DNA of 64,000 nucleotides from Fasciolopsis buskii (Eukaryota > Platyhelminthes > Trematoda > Plagiorchiida > Fasciolidae): the NCBI GenBank assembly GCA_008360955.1, contig LUCM01005117.1, positions 103,327 through 167,326 of the forward strand, given 5' to 3'. The notes below the pieces were generated by a model. The model saw only the letters and a list, made by a program, of their open reading frames with translations, was not told the origin of the DNA and searched no databases. The position numbers and the translations under genes are program-made. Positions 52,293-63,212 of the stretch are shown piece after piece; positions within the stretch are counted from its first letter, which is position 1, and every line of letters starts with the position of its first letter.

Positions 52293-53208
52293 GTGAAAAG
52301 ATAGCACGCATTAGTCTGACCGTTGGAAAGTTTATTTTAGGTTCATCGGGGAAATGAACCCAAACCTAAAGGTAACAGCAACAAGGCAACAACAAAGAGA
52401 CCCCATATCATGCTAAAATTGGGTACATTAGTATGCAAATTGCAAAAACATGAGTATACTTTGACTTTCCATGGCTTGTGTATGGTTATTGTGAACTGCC
52501 AGGGATGTCATGCATGTAGACTATCGGCATACCCGACTAGCAAAATTTTGTCCGTCTGACTAATTTTCCTCATTTTTTTACTGAAGCTATATAATGATAT
52601 GAATAGAGGATAGAAATATATCTGTATTCCACCATTGCTCATATATAGTTTAGTTTAGTTGTTCCTAGGCTTACTGAAGTCTTTCTACCTCGGTTGCCAA
52701 AGGCAAATTCAGCTGAGCATAGGAAAAAAACAGTGTGGCACGTTGAATAAAAAATTAAAATTTTCTCCATGGAAGGAGGCTATGAGCATTCCTAGGCTTT
52801 ATTCGGCAAAATTAATTAAATCAACGAACGAACAGACTTTTTTTCCATGACACATTATTACAGTTCAATCTGTTCCTGTATGAATAAGATGACGGTTTCT
52901 TTTCAATCACCCGTGAACCCAATAAATTTCCAAATAAAACAGAGACTGAACACACTTTTTTCTGGTCAGGCGAATATTTTTATTGGTCTTCTTCGAAGAA
53001 CTGTGCCCTGAAGAAACGTGAGGCAATTGGTGACCGAAAAATGTAATTTGATGAGCTATATAAACAAACGACGTCGATAACTTGAAAAACCGAACGCGAA
53101 TCGAAAAGATGCTGACCGAAAATTTGCATTTAATCTCAGATTGATGTTATGCCAAAAGGACAGATTTGTTTTTACACGTGCTTATAAATATCAGTTGTTT
53201 CTCAATAG

Positions 53209-53423
53209 GTGACGAAGTCCTCAGTGTGACATTCAATGACTCAAGTCCGATTGGTCAAAATGAAGGAACTGTGTGCACTTGTCAGACGCGTGTGCACTCG
53301 TGTCAAAGGAGGTGTTCAAGATGTCAGCCTTTTATGCCTATCACACTATCATATATTCTGTCACCATTATTCCTGATTTTTTTCTGTTTAAGCAGAAAGT
53401 GCTTTGAGTTAGTGGTTGCGTAA
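53209..53423 (+). CDS. terminal exon: Cys-rich segment with hydrophobic C-terminus
   Basis: A good acceptor (cagttgtttctcaatag) is followed by two bases that complete a Gly codon from the exon at 52.2 kb. The frame reads DEVLSVTFNDSSPIGQNE, then a Cys cluster (CTCQTRVHSCQRRCSRC: six Cys in 17 residues), then a hydrophobic stretch (LSYILSPLFLIFFCL), then RKCFELVVA and a stop. A cysteine module followed by a membrane-spanning or GPI-type tail suggests a cell-surface protein. NDS is a possible N-glycosylation sequon. Upstream exons, including any signal peptide, were not found. Confidence 0.45.
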
Positions 53424-54524
53424 ACTAAAAGAACGCTGCTGGATTGATTGTTTATCTTTTGAGTTTAATGTCCGGTAGAGTATACTTTGAACCAGGCTGT
53501 TTGATCTGTTGAGCCCAGTCATGTTTAGTCCCCTTTTGGTTTCGAGGAAATCATACGTTTTCTGATAGGTACATCGGCCGGAATTTGCTATCTTTAACTG
53601 CAAGTAGGTGAACCGTTCATCCGTTAATCTGTTCTCCCGGTTTCCTCTGTTTGTTCCCGATGTCATTTAATTCCAAACTTCACCAGTTGTTTTAATGCAC
53701 TTCCCGTTTGACTGGAAAGTGTTACGCGTTTGCCAAACAACCACGAATGTCACGTGGCATGCGGTCGAAATACAGTCAATCGAATTAGGGATGAAATAAG
53801 TTGTTGTCTCTTTTTACGACCCATTTCCCTTCAAGATGCGTATTGTGACACGTGCACTTTCGTCCATTCGAGTATGCATTAGTTTCCCGTGTTTTCATTG
53901 TGCTTTGCGTCGCATTAGGGCTATGCCAACAAATTATTTACAAGTCACGTTAACCAAACTACAGATTCTAAGCCTATTTCATCCAATCACATTCTTCAAA
54001 CACGGTTTTAGACTCAAACGTAATAACCCACACTTTAAGTTCTTGGATGTCATCAGAACTGATGAAGTCCAAACAACTAATTGTGAAAAAGAACTCCCTT
54101 CAATAGTTTTGCATTGTCGTCCATTAATCCTTATTTATTCAACAACTAGAAGATAAACGAAATGTTTGGGTAAGTCATGTTGCTACCGTCTGAGCACAAA
54201 ATGAATGCGATAAACAGTATTTCCATTGACCCGAGTTCGCGGATCAAGTGAACCACAGAGTTCACAGTCTGTTATACGGCCGAACGCATCATTGCGAGGT
54301 TCCCTGATTCTGTGTAGACCTTCAAGTAGAAGGTCTTGGAATTGACCCAAATACACGAATAGGTACAGCTTGTAAAAAGCCTTTAAAAGCTACCAAGTCC
54401 ATTATTTAAACAATAGCAGTAACCTGAATGAAACGTTCGTAATTTTACAACTTTTCTCGGCTTTAGAATTTTGTTAGTAAAAATGCTAACTGGCAGCAAC
54501 ATAAATGTTATCAAGTCGGTGATG
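53424..54524. other. non-coding or unassigned DNA
   Basis: A plus-strand frame at 53836-54156 (106 codons) has no splice context and no recognisable motif, and is within chance expectation. Nothing else is supported. Confidence 0.4.
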
Positions 54525-54712
54525 GGTCCTGCTAGGGGTCAAGCGGATAAGGTTGTGGTTCTTGGATTTGGAGGTCGCAGGTTCGAGTCCTCCGCCGGTC
54601 GACTTCCCCAATTCGCAGTCTTCTGTGGGTCACGGGTCCCATCCTGAAAATTATGTACGCTTTCATTTTATTATTAAAGGAAGATAATGATAAAAGATAA
54701 AAGGTTAAAAAG
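54525..54712 (+). repeat. tRNA-derived SINE, best-preserved copy
   Basis: The head contains a tRNA-like stretch (gctaggggtcaagcggataa) followed by an intact polymerase III B-box (ggttcgagtcc, 54580-54590) and then ccgccggtcga. The unrelated body has cttctgtgggtcacgggtcc and atcctgaaaattatgtacgc, and the tail is A-rich with gataatgataaaagataaaa. The tRNA similarity stops after the B-box, so this is a SINE and not a tRNA gene. Related copies in the window lie at 3.6 (-), 24.1 (-), 25.0 (+) and 46.1 kb (-). Confidence 0.85.
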
Positions 54713-56499
54713 ATGTCTCAAAGGAATATTTCAATTGACTATGCACTATCCATGTATATTCCGATGAACGCGTTCGTGGAATCTGGACGAAGTACGTTCG
54801 CTATCCTCTCAATACTCATTAACCCGTTTCTACTTGGGAAATGAAACAATAATTTACCCCATGTCTTTCTCAACCTGTTTGGAATTCGGTGTACTCCAAC
54901 GGGGAGTACAACACACAGAAAGGTTGTGAATATATCAAGTTCGTTTGACAGTCAGCTCTGTTTTCCTGCAATTTCAATCCACCTGGTAGCATCCCCTTGC
55001 GTTTCACTGAAGCATACCGATGATATTACGCCATGTCAGACTGTTTCTGCCAGGGCAAGTACACGCGATACGTTTAGGATATTTTCATTGGAATGTTTTC
55101 AGACTTCTCCTACCCGTTCTCGGTCCAATAACCTTACGGTCATACTTCTTGATGTGTGAAAGTTTCTTGAGAAAGTGCAAACCCTCAATTGTGAACCGCA
55201 GGGGTTATGAGACGAGTCACGTGACCCTTACTAGGTGGTCTAAACTACTAACTTCCACGATTTCGGCGATCAGAAACGTCTGATATTTAGAACCGTTTGA
55301 TCTTAGAAATAGTTGCCTCATAAAAAACAGTCGCTTTGCTGTATAAATCAAAAAACATTTCTTTGGGATATTATCAACAAAATTTGCCACTCTTCACTAG
55401 GTGACATAGGCACAAATGTTCATAGCAGCCTAATAATTTAGTGGAAATAAAATAAAATTTTAATTTAATCCAAACTTTGGAATTTCGTAACCCGGGACAT
55501 TAATGGATTCTCGGTTATTCCAGCTACTGTCCGGAAAATAACAGATGCGTCCATCTTAGCGACAGGTTTAATCAAGTGATGCGGGGTTTTCAGGGTTTTG
55601 TTATATGATTGAAAAAAAAACTGTCATTTATTAGTCATTTAAATTTATTATCAGTTGATGGACCTGGTGCGATTTTTCGTAATCATAAATAGTTTCTTTA
55701 ACGAACAGTCTTATCTAAGTCAATTCATTCTTTCAGTGGAAAACTGACTAGGTGTCATTCTCACATGTAGAAACATTGTGACATTGCTCCGATTCCTCCA
55801 ACATCAACAACAACAACCATACAAGCATTCAATTTTCCCGGATCTCAATCAAATACTCCGAAGAAAAACAGCGGAATGAGTCTCAGCCTAATTTGTTGGT
55901 GTTTTCAGCAACTTTTAGCCAACAGAAAAATTCGAAAAATGTTACCGGGATCGTGACTATAGCCCTTTCAAAACTATCGGGCAGTGCTGGCTAACAATGA
56001 GTGTTGCATCCTAGTGCATGCAAATCATTAATTCTGCTCAGGTAGGATGGAAACCAGATGAGCATTCGTACACACACGTTTTATAGTCGGGGGCTCAATT
56101 CTCGGGTGGAATGGAGGATATTCACCACTGACGAATCACATGATGTGTCTCATGATTTCCGAGTGCAACGTTGACCGAATAGCTTGAGGTTTGCATATGA
56201 ACGTTGCATTCCGAAGGACAGTCGGTCAAGCATACCACCGTCAAATGCAAACAGCCCTCTCAAGAAATTGTGAAGCCTAAAATGAGGAAAAACAATAAAG
56301 TTTTGATCGATGAACGGAACTGTCGCCCTAGGAAACTACAGACAGGCATAAATGTCATAAGTGTTGAATAGGATTTATTATACAGAGATTGCACAGGGGT
56401 CGACAGTTTGGGAAATTCCAGTTTCGTTATAACGTTCACGCCTGGATTACTTTTGCTTACATAACCTTCTGGTGTATGGACTCTCATCAGTTGATCTAG
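54713..56499. other. non-coding or unassigned DNA
   Basis: Overlapping plus-strand frames at 54.9-55.3 kb lack splice signals. The region 55,300-55,700 is very AT-rich. Nothing supported. Confidence 0.45.
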
Positions 56500-56614
56500 A
56501 GGCTAATGACACCAATCAGCAAGGGTTTGTCCGCATTCAATTCGGCCGATTCGGATCTCGAAACTTTCAATGTGTCACCCAACATGCGGGTTATCTCCCA
56601 CCTTCCTGCTGACT
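56500..56614 (+). CDS. candidate internal exon, unknown protein
   Basis: An acceptor (ctcatcagttgatctag) and a strong donor (gctgact/gtaagt) bound 115 bases, phase 0 in and phase 1 out. The only sensible frame reads RLMTPISKGLSAFNSADSDL then ETFNVSPNMRVISHLPAD. Composition is clearly protein-like, with one possible N-glycosylation sequon (NVS), and the interval has no early alternative start. It lies on the same strand as the exons at 52-53 and 59.3 kb but its phases do not join them directly. Function not recognised. Confidence 0.45.
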
Positions 56615-57047
56615 GTAAGTTTCTCTTCATACGTGTCTATATTTTGTATTTCTATTTCATACGTCCATAAAGAAATACCTTTTTTTGAAATACGAACAAT
56701 GTTTATGACCGAAAAGTCACATACCCACATTTCTCAATAAGTATGCAGTTGTCCGTCTATTGTGACATGTTTAATCAACGGAATAAGAGCAAGAAAACTC
56801 AGAACTGCTGGAGGACAGCAGTTGTTGATCACGGTGTCAGCTTTCGTCTCACCTTCTGCAGCTCAATCGCTATGAACGTTACCTAAAGATTAGTTACTCC
56901 GCAGATAGGGTTTTCTTCAAGTACTTCTTCCTGTTGGTTCGCTTACTGTCACCAACAAATTATCCTTGAATGCTTTCAAACTAACGCACATTTAATTCTT
57001 TCGTCGCTCGATACAAAGAATAAATTACTTCGGATATTCTTGCCTGA

Positions 57048-57638
57048 TTGCTAAGGGGCTTTCTCTTGAGCCCCTGGGATCACAATTTTGTCACTTCGTT
57101 TTATGCCTCCTATTACTTGGGTTGGCATAACCATCGATACTTAACCCATCACAATGACACTAAAAGAGCTCTTTTTCCGTTCCTACGGCCAGTAGTGTCT
57201 CAGCGTGATATATTATCAACCTTTTTATTTCCAAAGATCCATCTTACCCACGGCTCAGACCTGTTAATAAAATATGCGGATCACTCAATTCTCGGTTTGT
57301 TCTATACTCCCCTTTGCTGGGCCAATGTCTTATCTAATCGTGATACGTTATTTATACATCTACAAATGCTAGACGCGTAGTTACTGGTGCATCATGCCTC
57401 AGCTTCCTATCGGTGCGAATACACCTTATTGCAGGTTTCGTTTATTCTATCCATTTGTTATGCCCCACGGTTTTTCCCTCCTCTCCCGGCCATTTTCACA
57501 GCCTGCTGTGTAAAGATTACAAATTGTTCATCCGGACTAACAAGCCCAAGTTGTCTCACTCGCCTATGTTCACGAACAATTAGTGAAATGTGCTCTTCCT
57601 GTGTCGCATGTGCTAGTTATGAGCATCTGTGTGCATGA
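57048..57638 (+). pseudogene. decayed LINE reverse transcriptase fragment
   Basis: The translation around 57189-57284 reads VVSQRDILSTFLF and, a few residues on, LLIKYADHSILGLFY. These match the usual non-LTR reverse-transcriptase blocks GVPQGDVLSPFLF and KYADD, with the catalytic YADD changed to YADH. After an in-frame TAG at 57378, the same frame continues downstream with YAPRFFPPLPAIF and KITNCSSGLTSP, like the region following the RT in CR1- or RTE-type LINEs. The stop, the catalytic change and the missing parts make it a fossil. Known: such elements are common in flatworm genomes. The exact clade cannot be set by eye. Confidence 0.6.
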
Positions 57639-57740
57639 ATTAAGTAGCACAAAAGTTCCGTTGTTTCACAACATGGAACAATTGTTTCCGCGACTTAAAG
57701 ATGAATAAACAAAACACCTTGCTACCAGTAAGAGTAATGA

Positions 57741-58040
57741 GTATTGACTCATCATAACCGCTATCCGCGTCAGAGATTAACACAGTTGCCGCGACTCCGC
57801 ACGGATTACGTCAATCGACAGTCTGATTGAGAAGGTCACACTACAAGGTAAATGAATGTCGAGAGATCGATTTAGCCGGCAGAAGAATCGTGTGCGTTGA
57901 TCGTGAAACACCAATGTGATTTATTTGATTTAGTTAATACATGAACTTTCTGTGTGTTTGACTTGAATTTTCTTACCATAGTTAGTGTGTACCAGACATA
58001 AAGGTTGCGAGATAAAATTGATCGAAGATTTGCGGCCAAA
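57741..58040 (-). repeat. repeat block, copy A (paired with 60466-60772)
   Basis: About 300 bases align with the block at 60.5 kb: gactcatcataaccgctatc, cgcgtcagagattaacacag, actccgcacggatta and gccggcagaagaatcg all have near-identical counterparts. On the minus strand the copy contains a GT donor (actatg/gtaaga, 57977/57976) at the place of the donor in copy B, and the preceding residues (RKSSINFISQP) resemble those of copy B (RKSSVGPVSRP). A decayed or alternative duplicate of that exon is likely; its acceptor is not clear. Confidence 0.6.
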
Positions 58041-58987
58041 ATTAGAACAGCAAATAACTCTCAGCTCTGAATGTACCAACCTCATCGTGGCCAGAACACG
58101 TTGCAAGTAGGTTCCTTGCTTGTACGAATTCTGAATATCTATAATTTCCTGAGGTATCGGTTGCAACTGCTTGAATTGAGCTGAACTGATGGATTACACA
58201 AATGACTAGATTAGTTTGGGTAGTCTGCGACTGAGTAACTTTTTTCATAAAAAGCGAACAATGCAATCCAGCCATACTATAGAAAACTTTCCGAAGTTTT
58301 GTGCGTAAGCGGCTTGACCTAAGATTAACGTCCAAAAGCAGTTGGGTATTCAAAGCAAGCGTATCAGTTGAGAAAAGCAAACCATTTCAACCTGTCTTAT
58401 TCATGAAATCCCAATTCAGTGATTGAAATTGCGACAGAAAACTGCTAAATCAAGTCTACCGTGAAATCGTAAACAATGTGACTGTGTGCGTTTTCCCAAA
58501 AATCTATTTGAAAAAATGAGGTTGCATCCGAATTAACACAAAATATTTATAACTCACGTGTTTGCTTATATACTGACTATGTTAGTAGGCAACATGTCAG
58601 TTATTCCAAAGGCTAGATTCAAAACGGTGTCCAAGAAATTCGTTGTGATCCACTTCTTAGAAGCTCAGTTCTATCCAGTCGCGTTTTTTCCAATCAAAAC
58701 AGTATTAATTAACAATACACATTTCATAAAATTCCTTAACCGGTCCGACTGGCAAATTCCACAAAGCGATAGGTATTCAAAACAAATAAAGTTTAATTCG
58801 TGTAAAACACATTCCCTTTCTCGATAACAGTAATCCAACAGTGTATTATTGATCACGACAATTTCAAGGTCAGCCAAATGTGCGATAAACTCGCAGTACC
58901 GAGTTTCACGTGAAGAGTCACATTCTCACGTAATACCAACCAGTGCGCAGACAGCCAGTTATATTTGTGGTGTGCTTTAATTCTCAC

Positions 58988-59007
58988 CACCATTATCATC
59001 ATCATCG

Positions 59008-59045
<38 letters not shown>

Positions 59046-59049
59046 GTCA
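58988..59049. repeat. ATC trinucleotide repeat
   Basis: About 20 units of atc/atg with two cgtc interruptions. It produces artificial poly-Met and poly-Ile frames on the two strands. Confidence 0.9.
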
Positions 59050-59289
59050 CTATGGTTTGGCAGCACAGATCACATGAGTTTCTGAGTGCATCAGAGCCAG
59101 GCAAAAGTGAAGCGAACCTAGGTCATCCAATCTGCATGGAGAAAATGCATGCTATGCACTCCAAGCTGAGACAGTTAGATTGGCCCGAGGGTTTTCAGGC
59201 ATGTGTTCTAGTTAATCCGGAAACACTGAGCCTGCCAGGTACGGTCAAGTCCACGTCTCACAGGGATTGTATATCAAATTGCTTTTCAG

Positions 59290-59430
59290 AGCTTGCATAG
59301 AGCAGACTACATAAATAATCTAACAGCGTGGTCTACGTACAAGGTGTATGTGCGAGCAAACTACAACAACGTGTTTTTACAACGTTTCATTCATGCGAGG
59401 TGGATAATAAGAATATTTGTTAATGACCTA
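59290..59430 (+). CDS. candidate exon with fibronectin-III motif (insulin/IGF-receptor-like)
   Basis: An acceptor (gtatatcaaattgcttttcag) and a donor (gaccta/gtgaga) bound 141 bases, phase 0 at both ends. Reading: SLHRADYINNLTAWSTYKVY, VRANYNNVFLQRF, then IIRIFVNDL. The segment L-T-A-W-S-T-Y-K-V-Y-V-R-A is the E/F-strand signature of a fibronectin type III domain (L.P.T.Y.V.V.A). The LKPWTQYAVYVKA segment of insulin/IGF receptor FN3-1 is the closest match I recall, with the trailing strand also alignable. Kinase, L-domain and Cys-rich exons of such a receptor were not found, so the receptor assignment is tentative. The frame stays open past the donor to 59475. Confidence 0.45.
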
Positions 59431-60465
59431 GTGAGACCAAAGAAAATTACTGTTGAAGAGAAAAACCAAGCTTGAGCGAAAGCGCTATGCACAAGCTCAG
59501 CTCCCATGAGTTAAGTGTTTACGATTTTGCCAACATGCATATATTGAAATCACATGCAATGTTATAATCCTTAATTTATATGTACTTGAAAAAGAAAGAC
59601 ATGGCTTGTTAAATACATTTCGATGCCACACACAAGACCCCATAGTAGAAGGCAAATACGGCTGAAAACTGTGAGCGGATAAGAAAAAACACTCAAACTT
59701 GGCCAGGGCAAAAATAATTGCAATCTGAACAGAAGTTGTGCTTTGATCTTACGAGCAGAATGACACGAGTATCTTTGTAGATATTCGTCCAATGAGAAGT
59801 ACCATACAAGAGGCGACATGTACTGGACCATTGTATCATGAAGATTTTCACATTTTATTCACGCACGCGGACAGTTAACTGGTCGGTGCGTTTTAAATAA
59901 GCTTGTTAGTGAAAAAACTCACAGGTCAAATATGCATACTGAATTTTTCTGTGTCGCCGCAAAGCAGTTTTATTCGACTATCAGCCTAATTAAAAAACTG
60001 TTCTCAGTACGTCATATGCAGATAAAAGAGTAAAGCTCTCCTGACATCACGTGACCAAGCTCACGGTAATTGTGGCCCATCAGGTATGAGGTATTCGTTC
60101 GCTCAATCAACCCTGTACCATTGCCCCCACATGACTGTACCACCATCATCAGCCGTACGCTTATAAACAGGTTTCCTTGAATCATGAATACTCTAACTGA
60201 AGACGGTCCTTGAGTAATTAGCATATCCACTTCCACGAGTCACCATTGCAACTTAAGACTGAATTCACCTTCCACGGGCAGTGACTCAAATAAGTAAAAA
60301 CCTGTTCGTTTATTTGCGTTATTTGCCCAGTTTCTTTCGGTTGTGAGATATTTCTGATGCTGGACACATCGCTGGTTGGTGAAATTGAAGTACACCTTGT
60401 CAGAGTGAATACGAGAATACGGATACTTAGGGACGCTGCACAGAAAATTACTTTAAGCGTGGTGA
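59431..60465. other. non-coding or unassigned DNA
   Basis: Two minus-strand candidates occur: an acceptor near 59664 (ctcacagttttcag) opening PYLPSTMGSCVWHRN, and an interval near 60075-60175 reading NLFISVRLMMVVQSCGGNGT with a gtgagc donor, whose phase could follow the exon at 60.7 kb. Neither is secure. Confidence 0.35.
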
Positions 60466-60772
60466 TTGTTGACTCGTCATAACCGATACCCGCGTCAGAG
60501 ATTAATACAGCAGCGGCAACTCCGCACTGATTATATCAATTGACAATCTGACTGAAAATGCCGCGCAACAAGGTAGGTGAATCCCAAGGGATGAAATTGG
60601 CCGGCAGAAAAATCGATAAGGGCGTGTTGATCATGAGACATCAATGACGATGATTTGATTCTGATTAATAAACGAACATTTTGCCTGCTCGTCATGGATT
60701 TTCTCACTAGAGTTGACGGGAATCGGCGATGGCGGCCGCGAAACAGGACCGACTGAGGATTTGCGGTCCATG
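60466..60772 (-). repeat. repeat block, copy B (paired with 57741-58040)
   Basis: Direct-orientation partner of copy A at an offset of about 2725 bases, at perhaps 70-80% identity by eye. It includes the 3' part of the candidate exon 60708-60841 and about 240 bases of the following intron. Confidence 0.6.
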
Positions 60773-60841
60773 TAGAGTAGACGAGTCATCATATTTTCTG
60801 TGTGACGAAATAAGGACGACATCGAATAACCATTAACCGAC
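60708..60841 (-). CDS. second coding exon of minus-strand gene starting at 61308
   Basis: An acceptor (aattcgcctaaacctag) and a donor (actcta/gtgaga) bound 134 bases, phase 2 in and phase 1 out. Reading after the shared codon: SVNGYSMSSLFRHTENMMTR, LLYMDRKSSVGP, then VSRPPSPIPVNS. Entry phase exactly matches the first coding exon at 61253-61308. The Ser/Pro-rich, basic character suggests a cytoplasmic N-terminal region. The donor position is conserved in repeat copy A at 57.98 kb, so this exon may have been duplicated within the gene. Family not recognised. Confidence 0.45.
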
Positions 60842-61252
60842 CTAGGTTTAGGCGAATTTTTGTAACTACTTTTAGCAAATAGTAACAACTGGCGAACGGA
60901 ATTCCAGTAATTGGTGTTTCATATACGTCATCACATCAAATTCTCTGAATTTATTTCATTTCTCTGTCAGTTAGAGTGGAATCTCAGCCGACGAAACATT
61001 CTTAGGACCACAAAACAGTTGAATAGCCGAATAGCAGAACATTAGTTTGAAAGGCATCAAAGTTCCTGAGCGCTAATTTATAACGATGACGTTATCTAGC
61101 TAACCACAAACTACAAAACAACTGGGATGCCAATGTCGATTAGACCAACGTTCTGTGTTTCTTAATCGAACAGTCCATATTTCTCTAGGCCATGTTCTTT
61201 TTGGGCACTGGAACCAGACTGTAAGAACGGCGTGAACGAGGCCAGGCCTTAC

Positions 61253-61308
61253 CTCTTGAACAGTGGAACAGTCACCCCGTTTTGCATTGGATCCCATTCA
61301 CCAAACAT
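61253..61308 (-). CDS. first coding exon, unknown protein
   Basis: On the minus strand an in-frame TGA directly precedes ATG (61306-61308), which opens MFGEWDPMQNGVTVPLFKR and ends at a consensus donor (caagag/gtaagg), phase 2 out. Composition is protein-like and there is no signal peptide. The upstream stop makes this the initiating Met. The next exon on this strand (60708-60841) continues in phase. Together they give about 63 N-terminal residues of an unidentified cytosolic or membrane protein with a cytoplasmic N-terminus. Confidence 0.45.
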
Positions 61309-63212
61309 TCACTCTCCAGGGTCTAATATAGATGGGATGCATGGTAAGAAAAGTCTGTGTGGAAGAAAACAACGCATCAGCATGGACACAGCGCGTTAGT
61401 TTCGAGCGTTGTATGTTCCGCATGGGAGTTTACGCTGAACAAAACACACCGATGAGCTCTATTCGGACGACAACCAAATGACAACCTAGTTAGAATGCCA
61501 TTTGCCGTTTTGAGTTTGATTTAAGGTTCTAAATTAATCCCACTGGAGTAACTGACAGCAATTTATGTTCGGTGATTTAATATGCATCAAAAGCCCTGCG
61601 GGAAATCTGATTCAAATTAGTACAGTTTAGACTTACACTGACAACATCACTATGTAGAAAGAATCACCTGTAAAGGGGCATTAAGATAGTCTCACAATTT
61701 GTCTCTCTTCATTTGATTTAAACCGTAACCTAGGGGATCTTGCACTGGATTGTTTTCGTGCATTAATTCAAAGCATTCTTAACCCAGAAACCGTTATTTT
61801 ATTAGTGTTAGTAACGTTTCAAATATGGATGGATAGGCAAAATCTCCCAGGTATCACACGGGCGGTTTCGCAGTTATCATCCCTCGTCGGGTGCGCGTAT
61901 ACGATAATCGTTTGTTCAGCCATCCGCATAATCTGACACCAATCTGTAATGTTTGCACTTGGATTTAATTGGAGTCGTAAGAACCGTGAACATATAGGGA
62001 ATCCGAGTAAGAATCAGAATCTTTGGACGAAAGAGTGCCGGGTACGCATACTTGACGAGCGACAATAACCGCGAAACCGGTCGTGTGCTCCCTGGCAAAT
62101 TTTGTTCACCCATCCAGAAACTACTTCCCACTTCTACATTTACATATATACATTCTGGGACATTCTGCCCTTGTTCCTAAGGTTGGCTCAGCCCAACCGA
62201 CAAAAATTTATCAACGAATCACATCTGTGCTTCTTCTGTGAACTCTTCGACGAAGAGCTTCCATGCACACTCCTGTCGCCACAAATTCGGTTCTGGTGAT
62301 ACATATATGTATATACGTGAGTTCGAATTCCACTTGCTCCAGAAATTTAATCCCACATAAAAAGAGAAGCTCGGACACAATCTAAGTGCCGATTAAAGAA
62401 ACGCATGGAGTGGGACTAGATAAGCGGATTTATACCTCCATTATGGAGGAGACGACAGTAGAGGAAAATAGCATAAAAGCTTTATTTTGATAAGTAGTTT
62501 CACAAGCTCTAAGGACTACTACCTCTGTTCAAGGTCCCACTGAAATCCGTTTGACAGAATCCGAACTCATCTGTATTGTTTGAGTGAAATTGCGAACGAA
62601 TTCGGTATTCCAGCAAGACTGTCCAATGAACCACAATGTCCAAGCAGCCATAGATTCGCTAAAAATATATCGAATCAAGGTTTTTGCTTCTATTGACATT
62701 CAGTCCCAATTTCAAGTCCCCAATGAGTGTCACTCTCGAATTTCCGGTCTTCGACTAGATAAATAGGTTGGGCATGTGCGCAACGGGTTTTGTGTTTATG
62801 GGGAATAAACGCGGACGGATATGTTATCGAATTCTTTCCCTAAATATAAATGTTCTTTTTGTTCTTAAAACGGTTTTGTTGGTTTAAGTACTACGGCTTC
62901 GGTGGGTGTTCAGCTAGCCAATGAATTGAGCCATCACTCGGGAAGTGAGAGAAGTCGTTATCCTAATTCCATTTAATGCCTATCGAGATTTTGAATTATT
63001 AGATGAACTCCTCTCAAATTACTGGGTGGCCTTCGCTGAAATTACTGAGTGACACTCGCTGAGATTAGTTAAACAAAAGCAGAATATCTGAGTAAACAGA
63101 ATTTTATGTCCTAATAAGTCCGCTGCAATCAAACGATTCATTATGACATGCATTATGCCAAGCAAAAACCAGTCGACCATTCTTCGATCACTATTGATGG
63201 ATACGAAATCAA
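61309..63212. other. non-coding or unassigned DNA
   Basis: Plus-strand frames at 62102-62299 and 62584-62766 follow weak acceptors and are not supported. Nothing else recognised. Confidence 0.4.

Noticed and set aside
54525..54600. A tRNA gene
   Set aside because: A- and B-box-like words are present, but no acceptor stem or cloverleaf can be drawn and the sequence continues into the shared SINE body.
58853..59104. A frame with a run of methionines, and its complement with a run of isoleucines
   Set aside because: Artefacts of the ATC repeat.
59050..59260. A protein-like frame (SEANLGHPICMEKMHAM) ahead of the FN3 exon
   Set aside because: Its exit phase does not match the exon at 59290 and the upstream part is an ATC microsatellite; not enough to call.
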